Assembly (NCBI GenBank): GCA_964412235.1 | Contig: CAYPNT010000004.1 | Coordinates: 1-64,000 of the forward strand | Length of the DNA stretch: 64,000 nucleotides | Source of the DNA: JAYZQT01 sp964412235 | GTDB lineage: Bacteria > Pseudomonadota > Alphaproteobacteria > MPNO01 > UBA830 | Direction of reading: 5' to 3' | Shown: piece after piece, positions 1 to 9,250 of the stretch | Numbering within the stretch: position 1 is the first letter of the stretch | Layout of the letters: the number at the start of each line of letters is the position of its first letter | Position numbers and translations under genes: made by a program | The notes under the pieces: model-generated | What the model saw: the letters and a program-made list of their open reading frames with translations, nothing else | Database searches by the model: none | Told to the model about the DNA's origin: nothing

Positions 1-168
1 CAGGATAATGTCTATGCGCATATGTGTTTCAACATTGCGGCATCAAGTGGGCATGGGAATGCTGTGAAGAACAGAGGCATCATGGCGGAACGGATGACGG
101 CAGCGGATATCTCTAAAGCGCAGGAGTTAGCGCGAGAGTGTGTTGCGAAGAAGTTCAAGGGCTGTTGA
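1..168 (+). CDS. Sel1-repeat (TPR-like) protein, C-terminal fragment
   Basis: Open frame from the window edge to TGA at 166-168, giving the last 55 residues of a protein. It contains a Sel1-like helix pair (YAHMCFNIAASSGHGNAVKN) followed by a charged helix (MTAADISKAQELARECVAKK). This is the usual end of secreted Sel1-repeat proteins, in which a final M(T/S)..(D/Q)...AQ.LA..C helix caps the solenoid. Sel1 proteins are scaffolds for protein-protein contacts. The partner cannot be told because the N-terminus and most repeats lie outside the window. Confidence 0.8.
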   Translation, partial: QDNVYAHMCFNIAASSGHGNAVKNRGIMAERMTAADISKAQELARECVAKKFKGC

Positions 169-655
169 GAGTCGCTGAAGACGGCTGTCGTTTAGTCGTT
201 ACGTTGTGTGTAAGTGACTTGTTTTAAAATAACGGTTGCTATCGGTTAAATATTGTAAGTGATTGAAATATGGAGAAAAAATAGTTACACAGTTGTTACA
301 CACTTTTTCTAAGTTATTGATTTTAAACAGAAAAAACAGTGTGGTACTATTGAGTGGGAGTAAATTTATATAATAAAAACAGTATATTATAGTAATTATA
401 TAATATATTACATTAATATAAAATCTAAATAAATCAGTACCTTAGTTTTGTCAGTTTCAAAGATTATTCAAAGTAGGCGGATTATTGAATTACATGAGTC
501 CGTAGGAGTGAAATTAGACTTTTCTGTTTCCTAAATCCCTATTTTTAGTCAGACTTATCGAATTAGAAAATTCACTGCCATACTCTGTCTGACGATTACC
601 CTGTTTCTTGGCGGTGTGTGGGTGAGTTGGAACCCAATAAACAAATGGTGAAACA
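169..655. other. AT-rich intergenic region, no gene seen
   Basis: About 490 bp between the Sel1 fragment and the next ORF. The stretch from about 355 to 435 is almost only A and T. No credible coding frame, tRNA or strong terminator was found. It probably carries the promoter of the secreted protein gene that starts at 656, but no clear -35/-10 pair could be singled out. Confidence 0.5.
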
Positions 656-1162
656 ATGATGAATCGGACAACTTTTTTGGGCATTAATTTGTTTCTTGTG
701 CTCGCTTTGCTATCGTTCGGTGTGTCTGCCGAGCAGAAACAAAAAATGGTAGCGAGCAATTCGATAACCTTTGATTTCCACCATGTCTTTCAAATGCCGT
801 TTAATAGTTTTTTCAACAAAAAACATTATACATCGAATGGAGATGAATTATTTTTTGTAAAACGTAAATATGAGATTGGCGAAAATCTCAAGGATGGTCT
901 TTTTAGATTTGAAATTGACGTTTATTTTAATCCTAAAACAAACGTTAGAGGAAAAAAGTGGGAAGCATTTATCGCGATTTTACGAAAATCTGCAGATAAT
1001 ACCCAATACCTTGTGTTTGCGTGCAGCACGCGACCACAACGAATGAAGCAGGGTCGCGATAGGAATTGCAAAGAAGATGATGTTTTGTATAAAAGCGAAC
1101 ACCCTTTTCTTCCAGATGATAGGGTCATGGTGACCTTGGGAATAAACAAACACAAACGTTAA
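656..1162 (+). CDS. Unrecognised secreted protein
   Basis: 168 residues. The N-terminus is a good Sec signal peptide: a basic start, then a hydrophobic core (FLGINLFLVLALLSFGVS) with likely cleavage after SAE or VSA. The mature part is rich in Lys, Phe and Asn, has two cysteines about 20 residues apart (FACS and RNCKED) that could form a periplasmic disulphide, and looks beta-rich. I do not recognise a family. Two ATG codons in tandem (656 and 659) can both start it. It is followed 63 bp later by a lipoprotein gene on the same strand, and the two may form a small envelope operon. Low GC compared with the rest of the window hints at an accessory origin. Confidence 0.6.
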   Translation: MMNRTTFLGINLFLVLALLSFGVSAEQKQKMVASNSITFDFHHVFQMPFNSFFNKKHYTSNGDELFFVKRKYEIGENLKDGLFRFEIDVYFNPKTNVRGKKWEAFIAILRKSADNTQYLVFACSTRPQRMKQGRDRNCKEDDVLYKSEHPFLPDDRVMVTLGINKHKR

Positions 1163-1225
1163 ATGTCTCAAACGGCACCGCACAGAACCTTGCTAAGTAG
1201 CGGTACAGAAAGTCACGGCGTTTAA

Positions 1226-1891
1226 ATGATGACATTATTAGGTCGCTTATTTTTAGTCTCATTCTTCGTTTTAGTAGTTGGTTGTAAGGCGGATATTGTC
1301 GAAACGAAAATTAAGACAAATGATTTGAAGAAAAGTATGTCCGGAAAAACGACAGATATTCCATTTTCGGCGGCGATCCAGGTTCTTGGGGACGATAAAA
1401 ACACTAAGAGTGAAATTGCGAAGTACGAGTCTATTATAGAGAAATTCATTGACGTTGAAGATTTCGAAATTTCTAAAACAATGATGGGAATGGAAATAAA
1501 ATTCGAAGGAAATATTCCTTTAGTGTATGGCAAGAAAACGAATTTTAATGGTAAGCACCCGTGGGCACTTTTTATCAAGAAAACAACTCTGAAAACGTTA
1601 AAAGGTAATTACCCCTATAGATTGTCTTTAGAACCAACACATCATTTTCTCTCCTTTAAAGACAAATTCTCACAATTAAATATTTTGCTATCTCCCGATC
1701 CTCATCAACCTATATTGATGAAAATTAGGAACACCGATAATTCAGCGTTCCAAGTTTTTACAGGGTCGGTCCAAGTGAGGGGTAACTATTACCCGTGTTA
1801 CGAAGAAACCATTCGTAAACGGACGTCATTGAAAATGAAGGGTGGCGTTTATGAACATACTTATCCAGTTATTTATTTCAACATCAGGTGA
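1226..1891 (+). CDS. Unrecognised lipoprotein
   Basis: 221 residues. The N-terminus has a hydrophobic stretch ending in a lipobox (LVVGC, Cys at about residue 20), so it should be lipidated and kept in the envelope. The mature part is Lys-rich with no domain I recognise. Its middle has a K..FNGKHPWALFI segment loosely like the VRGKKWEAFIAI segment of the upstream secreted protein, so the two could be distant relatives. This is only a short visual match. AT-rich codon use matches its neighbour and differs from the housekeeping genes further on. Confidence 0.6.
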   Translation: MMTLLGRLFLVSFFVLVVGCKADIVETKIKTNDLKKSMSGKTTDIPFSAAIQVLGDDKNTKSEIAKYESIIEKFIDVEDFEISKTMMGMEIKFEGNIPLVYGKKTNFNGKHPWALFIKKTTLKTLKGNYPYRLSLEPTHHFLSFKDKFSQLNILLSPDPHQPILMKIRNTDNSAFQVFTGSVQVRGNYYPCYEETIRKRTSLKMKGGVYEHTYPVIYFNIR

Positions 1892-2053
1892 GGTTTCTAG
1901 AAAATTTTCCCTGTTAAAAACCTAACCACTGCATTTTGTGCCAGAATTTATATCAAAAATGTCAACTAGACCTTGATGATGACTTACGGTCTATCAAATC
2001 TACAGCCATGGGAAGTGTAAAGATGTAATGGGTTCTTTTAACGCGGAGAACTA

Positions 2054-2155
2054 ATGCATGCTTATAGAATTGTGTAGTTGATTGCCGTGATTTTGTTAGT
2101 GAACTTATCGGCCTGTGCAGGTTTCAGACAAGTTCAAATACGGTATGTCCAATAG
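2054..2155 (+). pseudogene. Possible broken micro-lipoprotein
   Basis: ATG at 2054 opens a frame reading MHAYRIV, then an in-frame TAG at 2075-2077, then LIAVILLVNLSACAGF, ending at TAG 2153-2155. The part after the stop is a textbook lipoprotein signal: hydrophobic core plus lipobox LSAC. Removing the single stop restores a 33-residue entericidin-sized lipoprotein. Alternatively TTG at 2078, directly after the stop, could start a 25-residue peptide. It is too short to be sure it was ever a gene. Confidence 0.3.
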
Positions 2156-2158
2156 TAT

Positions 2159-2536
2159 TTAGGTTCCGGGTATTTTAGATGAATGGTGTGATATAATTCT
2201 CCAATTGCTGCCCCCTCTTTCTAAAACGAAGGTGAACCTTGCCTTTATCTTCGTCGGTTTATCAGAGTCATATAGTTCAAGATCGTAAAAGCCATTGGCC
2301 GTTACAGCCGCTCCGCCACTTACCTCATCACATACTACGTGTGTAATCATCCCTCTCGGTTTCAAAGAAACAAAATAATCAAAATATTCTCTTATATGTT
2401 TCGAGCCTTTTCGAACTTTGTGATCTAACGTTCCTAATAAAACGGCGTCTTTTTTGTATAATGAAACTATTGAAGCCACATCGCGGGATTCGACAGCGTT
2501 CAGCCATTCTTGAACAAATTCAGTAGGGGTTACCAT
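2159..2536 (-). CDS. SnoaL-like / SgcJ-EcaC family protein
   Basis: 125 residues, the size of a single NTF2-like alpha+beta cone. The N-terminal helix with W.....SRDVASIVSLYKKDAVLLGT, a middle I.EYFDYF segment and a closing FTFVLERGGSNWRIISHHSS strand match the DUF4440/SgcJ-EcaC branch of the SnoaL fold. Known members bind small ligands or act as isomerases, cyclases or hydrolases, so fold is clearer than function. It stands alone on the minus strand between the lipoprotein region and the giant autotransporter. Confidence 0.75.
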   Translation of the reverse strand: MVTPTEFVQEWLNAVESRDVASIVSLYKKDAVLLGTLDHKVRKGSKHIREYFDYFVSLKPRGMITHVVCDEVSGGAAVTANGFYDLELYDSDKPTKIKARFTFVLERGGSNWRIISHHSSKIPGT

Positions 2537-2845
2537 GCAAAGACATTTAGTGAGCAGTTGATACGCCTTGGAGTGATGTTTGGTCGGCTGCTTTTTTAAA
2601 TTTTAATAGCCGTCGAAGTATATCTACAAATTTTTGCCAGAAATCAAATCATATCTCAAAGGTACGAAAGACCTAATGATAATATAAAACTCCGGCAAAA
2701 GTGGCTATTCGAGAGCATACATTTAAGTTGATTGATGGAGGGCATGTGAACTAGAAAAAGAGATGCAGACGACATGGGGTGAGAATATAAATACCGTAGG
2801 GCTCGCAGTGTGGATACGGTAGTACAACGTTAGTGACTAAGAAGC
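2537..2845. other. Intergenic region, no gene seen
   Basis: About 310 bp between two minus-strand genes. No coding frame of note, no clear terminator for the autotransporter gene upstream of it in the transcription direction, and no repeat was seen. Confidence 0.4.
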
Positions 2846-5800
2846 TCAGAAATTAAGGTTGATACGCAATTGTGCGGTAACTTCATAGGTCGAGTTGCCC
2901 GTTTGAGATACTATTGAGTTCGCATTCACCGACCAATCAGTTGTTGACCCAAGATCAAATTCCCATTCGAACTGGGGGTTTCGCGAACGACCGTTAATAA
3001 TCGACACGCTGTGTCGTGTATTTGAATTTAGCAAGTAAGACGCGCTGAGACTTAACGTATCTGTGTAACTGGTGTTTATCTCCTGATTTCGTTCGTAACT
3101 TGCCGTAAACGACCATTTTCCAATTGGGTTGATATCAATTCCCATACCTGCACGGATGCTGTCTGTTTTATCATCGTTAATATTTAAGGAGTATTTGGTG
3201 TCTGGTATAGATAGGTAGGAAACAACGGCATCCGAGGAAGATGAGATTTTCTTTCCATACTCAAAACGACCACTTGGTTTCAATGACAAGCCTTTAAGGT
3301 TTATTGTATTATCGACTAACATACCCAACGACGCTTCGCCCTGTCTTATCTTCTGCTTTTTATAGTTGAGTGCTGCAACGGTTCCATAATCGTTAAAGTT
3401 CGCTAACACCGTATAGCCGGCGTCTAATCGTCCGTATGGGGAAATAGTTAACTCGTCACGGCTAAATTCGCCAGTGTATACAATTGATCCAAAGATCTGT
3501 TTGCCTCGTCGGCTACCATGAAGTGTTCCGGAGTCATGTTTGCGAGTTTGGTCGATTTTTAAACGGCCAATACCAAATGTGCCATCGATCCATTTTTCGT
3601 CGCTGAAGGGTATTGTCCCATATAAAGAGAGGGAATAAGCGTTGGTATGAAGATTATTCCCTGATGAACCGATATCAACATTGTAATTAGATACCCGAAG
3701 CGCAGCACCGTACATGAGGTGTTCATCAATTTTTTTATCAATTCCAACACTTATTCCGGTACTTCTAATATCTTTCATGGACGATATTGCAGTGTCATCA
3801 ACCTCACCGATAGTTACATTACCTTCGCTCCAAACCGCCCAATCATTTCGCAGTAGTACACCTGACTTATTAAACCTACTGTGCAGTTGGAGGGCATTTG
3901 CCAGTTGTCTAAAATCGGAGTTGGGGAACTTAAGCCGTATTCCTTGGTTCGAGAGGTTTTTATCTTCTCTATGTCGCCTCAGCCACTCTATTCGCTTTAG
4001 TACTGCCATCGTGGACTGTCTAATAAACAGATTCGATGTTTCCAATTGTGACTCCATGAGACCAACAAAATCTTTATCGTCGAATGGATTCGTTAGGGAC
4101 GACACTAGGTACTCAGCAACGAACGTTTTGCTTGAGGCGGGAACTACATTATTCGCGAAATCTTCTACTGTCGCACCTATGGCCGCATAGACAGTTTGTT
4201 TGCTTTTAAAATTGCTAGTCGGATCAATAGTTATGATTGTTTTTGCATCGTTAATGCTTGCCGAAAAAGGAATATCAAAGCCATTGGGACCAGTGTCTTT
4301 CAGGGTGATTAAACTTCCCACATTCGTATTGGTCAAAGCTGTGTCATCTACATTTCGTACCGCTTCGCTGAAAGTGAAGGTTATATTTGAGTCTGTTGCA
4401 ATAGACGCCGTGATGACGGCTTCGATCGTTACTGATGGCGGAAGGGCATCGGCTGAGGTAAACGTTGCTGAGGCAGGGCTTATGGCGTTGTTATAGGAGT
4501 CTTCTACGGTTGCCCCGATTGCTATATAGATAATCTGGTCACTGGAAAAATCATCAACTGGATTAATTGTGATAATTTTTTTTTCTGAATCGATTGTCGC
4601 ATCGAACGCAATGTCAGATCCACTGGCATCAGTATTCTTGAGGGTGATTAGACTGTCTACATTGGTATCCGTTAACTCGGAATTATCAATCAACCTGGTT
4701 TCTTCATCAAATGTTATAGTAATATTTGTGTCCAACGCGACTGATGTCGATAAATCGGCGGGGCTAAATTCCACAGTCGGTGACGTAGAGTCGGTGACAC
4801 TGAAAGTGCCTGAAGTGGCCCCCATAGCATTATTGGAAAAGTCTTCTACGGATTCGATCGCGACATAAACGACTCGGCCACTGGTAAAATCACTGTCGGG
4901 CGTAATGGTAATGACTTTTTTTTCTGAATCGATGGAGGCAGTGAAGGAAATGGGTGATTGGTCCGAAATATATTCAAGTGTGAGTAGATTAGCGACATTT
5001 GTATTTGTTAGGGACACATCGTCCGTACGCCGAACCGCTTCACTAAAAGTTAGGACCACGTTCGAGGTGATTGGTATGCCAGTGGAAGAATCAGGTGGGA
5101 TAAAACTGACGCTTGGTGCCGTTGAATCGGCGGTCGTAAAGGTAGTTGACGTCGCCGTGATAGCGTTTCCAGAAGCGTCTTCTACTGTTGCCCCTATGGT
5201 CACATAGACGGTCTGTTCACTCGAAAAAGTATTGGTTGGAGTGATCGTAATCAATTTCTTGTCATTATCGACGACTGCATCAAACGCGATGTTCGAGCCG
5301 CTCGCATTGGTGTCTCTAAGCGTAATCAAGCTATCTACATTGGCGTCCGTCAGCGCCGTATCATCAACATTTCTTACTAGTTCGTCGAACGCTATGGTAA
5401 CATCCGAGTTGACTGCGACACCCGTCGCAGAGTTCTGGGGCGTAAAGGTAACCACTGGAGGTGTAGCGTCCGCGACATCAAATGTCGCTGACGTTTCGGT
5501 AATCGCGTTTCCGGAAGCGTCTTCCACCGTCGCCCCTATGGCCACATAGACGGTCTGTTCACTTGTAAGGTCGCTGGTGGGATTAATGGTAATGACCTTG
5601 TTGGCTGAATCGATCGTTGCATCAAACGCTATATCGGAGCCGCTAGCGTCTGAGTCTTTGAGGGTTATCAAACTATCGACATTAATATTTGTCAGGTCGG
5701 TATCATCCGTGTTTCGTACCGCTTCATTAAAAGTTAGCGTTATGTTTGTCCCAATTAGAACGCCGCTTTCTAAATCGGCTGGATCAAAGATTATCGTGGG

Positions 5801-8800
5801 CGCCTCGGTGTCCGCGGCAGTGAAAATTGCTGAGGTGGCAGTAATAGCGTTGTCAAAGGCATCTTCCACCGTTGCCCCTATGGCCACATAGACGGTCTGT
5901 TCACTTGTAAGGTCACTGCTGGGATTAATGGTAATGACCTTTTTAGCGGTGTCGATGGTTGCATCAAAGCTAATGTCGGAACCGCTTGCGTTGGTGTCTT
6001 TGAGTGTGATCAGGCTGTCGACGTTGGTAATTGTTAGCTCCGTATCATCCGTATTTCGAACCGCTTTATCAAAAGTTATTGTTATGGCGACGTCGGCTGC
6101 AATTCCCGCGGTGCCGTCGGTGGGGCTGAATGTTATTGTCGGTGGATCGTCCTCTTTTGCTGCGGTGAAATTTATTGAAGAAGCGGTGATGGCATTCCCC
6201 GAGGAATCTTCCACCGTTGCTCCTATGGCCACATAGACAATCTGTTCACTTGAAAGGTCACTGATGGGATTAATGGTAATGACTTTTTTATCGGCATCGA
6301 TGGTAGCATCAAAGTCTATATCCGAGCCGTTTGCGTTGGTGTCTTTAAGGGTTATCAGACTGTCAACGTTGGTATCGGTCAGGTCGGTATCATCCGTGTT
6401 CCTTACAGCCTCGTTAAAAGTTATCGTTATGGTGGTGTTGGGGGCAATTCCCGTATTGCCGTCGGTGGGGCTGAAGGTTACCGTGGGTGACGCGATATCA
6501 GCGGTTGTGAAGTTGAGGGTGGTGGTGTCGCTAATTCCTGCATAGGAATTACTCGAACCATCATCAAAGGCCGAGGCGTCGATATTGAGGTAATAGCTTG
6601 TGGATCCATCCAATGTCGTTGAAGGGTCGATGGTTATCTGTGCGGTTCCGGAGCCAGAAACTTTTGAACCGGTAACATCGATTGTCTCGACGGTTGATCC
6701 ATCTGACGCTTTTTTAACTGTTATATTGCCGCTCTCCGCGTCCACAGATTCGGAGAAGTTCAACACAATATTGGAACTCACACCAAAGTCCGTTTGTCCG
6801 TCAGATGGCGTTGACGAAGCTAATGTGGGTGACGCGATATCAGCGGTTGTGAAGTTGAGGGTGGTGGTGTCGCTAATTCCTGCATAGGAATTACTCGAAC
6901 CATCATCAAAGGCCGAGGCGTCGATATTGAGGTAATAGCTTGTGGATCCATCCAATGTCGTTGAAGGGTCGATGGTTATCTGTGCGGTTCCGGAGCCAGA
7001 AACTTTTGAACCGGTAACATCGATTGTCTCGACGGTTGATCCATCTGACGCTTTTTTAACTGTTATATTGCCGCTCTCCGCGTCCACAGATTCGGAGAAG
7101 TTCAACACAATATTGGAACTCACACCAAAGTCCGTTTGTCCGTCAGATGGCGTTGACGAAATTAACGTGGGCAAACTCGAATCGACCACCGTAAAGGTAA
7201 TATTCGTAGCGCTTATCGCTTCATCACAAGAGTTTTCGACAGACGCCCCTATCCCAATATAAACGGTCTGTAAGCTGGATAAGTTACTCTTGGGAGTGAT
7301 AGTTATGACCTTTTTCTCGTCGTTGATAGTAGCGTCAAAGTTAATGTTGGAGCCGCTTGCGTTGGTGTCTTTGAGTGTGATCAGGCTCTTAACGTTGGTA
7401 TTTGTCAGCTCCGTATCGTCCGTTTTTCGTACCGCCTGCCCAAAAGTTATTGTAATATTTGATGCTACCGGAACATCAGTGTCCGTGTCCCCGGGCTCGA
7501 ATGTCGTAGTTAAGGAGCTTGGCCTGTTTAGGGCGCCGCTACCCGAAATAGTGGTGCTGCCCGTGACATAGGTACAAAGACCATTGGTATACCAGGTGCC
7601 TCCACTGAGCGTGAAATTGCCGCCTATGTCAATTGCGTTTGTTGATTGAGATACCTGACTGCCATTGAGTGTTACGTGATGGAAATCTTTGGTGTTGCTG
7701 ATTCCCCCGGTCGTGACCGTCGAACTGCCATCAAAGGTGACGGTACCGGAGCGGGAAATAAAGCTGTCGTTGTTGATCCAGTTTCCAGAAACGTTAATGT
7801 TATAATTGCTTGATGACACATCCAACGTGCCATCTGTTATCGAGAGTGTACCGTTGACATCTAAATTGGCGTCCAACGTGATTGTACCCGCAGTATTCAA
7901 GGTTAGATTATAATATTCGTCTCCTGCGGCGAGTTGCGTATAAGTCCCCGTGCCATCGTAGGTGACGGTGCCGGAATCGGTGTCCATAGTTGTTATAGAG
8001 ACCGTCTCACCCCCTTGAAGTTGCAGCGTTCCCGCATTAGACAGTTCTACAGCAGTTAAATTTTGGCCATTTATGTCAAAAGTGGAACCGGCACCGATGG
8101 TGAGAGTGTTGTCGGCCTTAAGACCATTTGTTTCCAATGATGCCGTATTCGAAACGGTAAGGTTATAAAAGTCTCCTTTGTTCGGATAAATGTTAATGGT
8201 CTGGGTAGTTGATCCGTTAAGTGTTACCGTATTATTACCATGGGTAAAACCTGATAAATTATTCACTTTCCAGTTTCCCGATACTGACATGTCATAACCC
8301 TGTGCTTGCCAGGTGCCCCCCTTGTAGGCTATTTCGAAATTGTTGAGGCTAATGTTGCCGATCAGTTTATTACGGTATCTTCCCACTTTCTTTATGTTGT
8401 AGAAGGCTTTCCCAGACCCAGTACCCCCTGGATTGATAGTGTGGTTATGTCTTCGTGGGTTAAAAATAACGGTACCTGAATTATGGTTAAAGGTACCTGA
8501 GTTGGCCCAATAACCTCTCACCGTAAGATTTCCCGTCGGAGCATTTAGAGTGCCTTGAATGTTTAGGCCTTTCCCAAAAAATAGGGTGGAATCGCGAGCA
8601 TTTACGGTGGCTGCCGAACCAATTACCGAATTCCATTTTTCAGTTGATAGTTTTCCTGATGAAACATTAAATGTACCGCCGTGTATTTTTGCTCCTTGCT
8701 TGGAATGCATGTCATAACCCGCCAAATTGATAGTACCGGTATAACCAGACCAAACCTGGAGCCGCCTAGTCTTTGCGTTTGCTCTAAGAGTACAATCGAC

Positions 8801-9022
8801 TGTACTCCGGCCATTGAAAATAACTTTGTCCCCTATTCTAGGATAAGCCGCGCCACCAGCAGACCCTCTTCTGCTATTCGACCAGTTGGCATTGTCATTC
8901 CAATATTTTGGGGTGCCATCATCTCTTGCTACCCAGTACTTGTGACCAGCGTAGGCGGGGCCACATAGCAATATTACCAGTGGAATACTTAATATTCGGA
9001 GATAAAGCATTATATTGGACAC
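2846..9022 (-). CDS. Giant autotransporter with beta-helix and ten Ig-like (Big_5) modules
   Basis: 2058 residues. Residues 1-25 are a signal peptide (cleavage likely after AYA). Residues about 26-500 are rich in Gly, Asn, Thr and Ser with repeated GTL/GNLT/SGT strands, as in a right-handed beta-helix passenger; they start with a YWNDNANWS-type segment common at the front of such passengers. Residues about 505-1637 are ten tandem Ig-like modules of about 114 residues. Eight have the pattern ITFxEAVRNTDDTxLTxTNVxSLITLKD, and two share a distinct sequence and are identical to each other. After a linker, residues about 1770-2058 form the autotransporter beta-barrel, ending in the outer-membrane signal RINLNF with terminal Phe. 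It should be Sec-exported, inserted by the BAM machinery and displayed on the surface as a long adhesin-like stalk. No catalytic motif was seen. It is transcribed alone. Confidence 0.9.
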   Translation of the reverse strand: MSNIMLYLRILSIPLVILLCGPAYAGHKYWVARDDGTPKYWNDNANWSNSRRGSAGGAAYPRIGDKVIFNGRSTVDCTLRANAKTRRLQVWSGYTGTINLAGYDMHSKQGAKIHGGTFNVSSGKLSTEKWNSVIGSAATVNARDSTLFFGKGLNIQGTLNAPTGNLTVRGYWANSGTFNHNSGTVIFNPRRHNHTINPGGTGSGKAFYNIKKVGRYRNKLIGNISLNNFEIAYKGGTWQAQGYDMSVSGNWKVNNLSGFTHGNNTVTLNGSTTQTINIYPNKGDFYNLTVSNTASLETNGLKADNTLTIGAGSTFDINGQNLTAVELSNAGTLQLQGGETVSITTMDTDSGTVTYDGTGTYTQLAAGDEYYNLTLNTAGTITLDANLDVNGTLSITDGTLDVSSSNYNINVSGNWINNDSFISRSGTVTFDGSSTVTTGGISNTKDFHHVTLNGSQVSQSTNAIDIGGNFTLSGGTWYTNGLCTYVTGSTTISGSGALNRPSSLTTTFEPGDTDTDVPVASNITITFGQAVRKTDDTELTNTNVKSLITLKDTNASGSNINFDATINDEKKVITITPKSNLSSLQTVYIGIGASVENSCDEAISATNITFTVVDSSLPTLISSTPSDGQTDFGVSSNIVLNFSESVDAESGNITVKKASDGSTVETIDVTGSKVSGSGTAQITIDPSTTLDGSTSYYLNIDASAFDDGSSNSYAGISDTTTLNFTTADIASPTLASSTPSDGQTDFGVSSNIVLNFSESVDAESGNITVKKASDGSTVETIDVTGSKVSGSGTAQITIDPSTTLDGSTSYYLNIDASAFDDGSSNSYAGISDTTTLNFTTADIASPTVTFSPTDGNTGIAPNTTITITFNEAVRNTDDTDLTDTNVDSLITLKDTNANGSDIDFDATIDADKKVITINPISDLSSEQIVYVAIGATVEDSSGNAITASSINFTAAKEDDPPTITFSPTDGTAGIAADVAITITFDKAVRNTDDTELTITNVDSLITLKDTNASGSDISFDATIDTAKKVITINPSSDLTSEQTVYVAIGATVEDAFDNAITATSAIFTAADTEAPTIIFDPADLESGVLIGTNITLTFNEAVRNTDDTDLTNINVDSLITLKDSDASGSDIAFDATIDSANKVITINPTSDLTSEQTVYVAIGATVEDASGNAITETSATFDVADATPPVVTFTPQNSATGVAVNSDVTIAFDELVRNVDDTALTDANVDSLITLRDTNASGSNIAFDAVVDNDKKLITITPTNTFSSEQTVYVTIGATVEDASGNAITATSTTFTTADSTAPSVSFIPPDSSTGIPITSNVVLTFSEAVRRTDDVSLTNTNVANLLTLEYISDQSPISFTASIDSEKKVITITPDSDFTSGRVVYVAIESVEDFSNNAMGATSGTFSVTDSTSPTVEFSPADLSTSVALDTNITITFDEETRLIDNSELTDTNVDSLITLKNTDASGSDIAFDATIDSEKKIITINPVDDFSSDQIIYIAIGATVEDSYNNAISPASATFTSADALPPSVTIEAVITASIATDSNITFTFSEAVRNVDDTALTNTNVGSLITLKDTGPNGFDIPFSASINDAKTIITIDPTSNFKSKQTVYAAIGATVEDFANNVVPASSKTFVAEYLVSSLTNPFDDKDFVGLMESQLETSNLFIRQSTMAVLKRIEWLRRHREDKNLSNQGIRLKFPNSDFRQLANALQLHSRFNKSGVLLRNDWAVWSEGNVTIGEVDDTAISSMKDIRSTGISVGIDKKIDEHLMYGAALRVSNYNVDIGSSGNNLHTNAYSLSLYGTIPFSDEKWIDGTFGIGRLKIDQTRKHDSGTLHGSRRGKQIFGSIVYTGEFSRDELTISPYGRLDAGYTVLANFNDYGTVAALNYKKQKIRQGEASLGMLVDNTINLKGLSLKPSGRFEYGKKISSSSDAVVSYLSIPDTKYSLNINDDKTDSIRAGMGIDINPIGKWSFTASYERNQEINTSYTDTLSLSASYLLNSNTRHSVSIINGRSRNPQFEWEFDLGSTTDWSVNANSIVSQTGNSTYEVTAQLRINLNF
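4110..7510 (-). repeat. Array of ten Ig-like modules, period about 342 bp
   Basis: Within the autotransporter gene, module starts fall near 7510, 7180, 6837, 6495, 6155, 5810, 5470, 5125, 4785 and 4440, a period of about 340-345 bp. Modules 2 and 3 form their own subtype. The remaining eight are diverged copies of another, with conserved (T/S)F.EAVR.(T/V)DD and a closing TVYVAIGATVED.

 Such arrays expand and contract by recombination. Confidence 0.85.
6483..7160 (-). repeat. Exact 336-bp tandem duplication inside the autotransporter
   Basis: Bases 6483-6818 and 6825-7160 read as the same sequence, offset by exactly 342 bp (114 codons). At protein level the two copies of the subtype-B Ig module are identical over about 112 residues, while all other modules have diverged. 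The lack of even synonymous differences points to a recent duplication or active gene conversion. Confidence 0.9.
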
Positions 9023-9250
9023 CGCGTTTTATTTGTACTCATGAAAACTGGCTGTGGCCATTATCGCTTGTTGTCGCGGCATCGCTCAAACATCCCGTGC
9101 GGACGGTCATTCTAAAGGTTCTTTGGAGTGCTAATTGATAACATCATATTGAGTTTAAGGAATTATGTGCAAGCCTCTAGGGCAAGTATGGCGGCACAAT
9201 TATTAATTGTTCGTATGGGTATTACCAATTTTCAGAAGCTTCTATCCACT
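9023..9250. promoter_or_regulatory. Upstream region of the autotransporter with a 15-bp palindrome
   Basis: About 230 bp without a gene, upstream of the autotransporter start. It contains the perfect inverted repeat ACAATTA-T-TAATTGT at 9196-9210. This could be a regulator site or a chance AT-rich palindrome. No regulator gene is adjacent. Confidence 0.25.

Noticed and set aside
3714..7571. Series of plus-strand ORFs of about 95-105 codons opposite the autotransporter
   Set aside because: They repeat with the 342-bp module period and are only the mirror image of the Ig-module repeats. Their products lack any domain.
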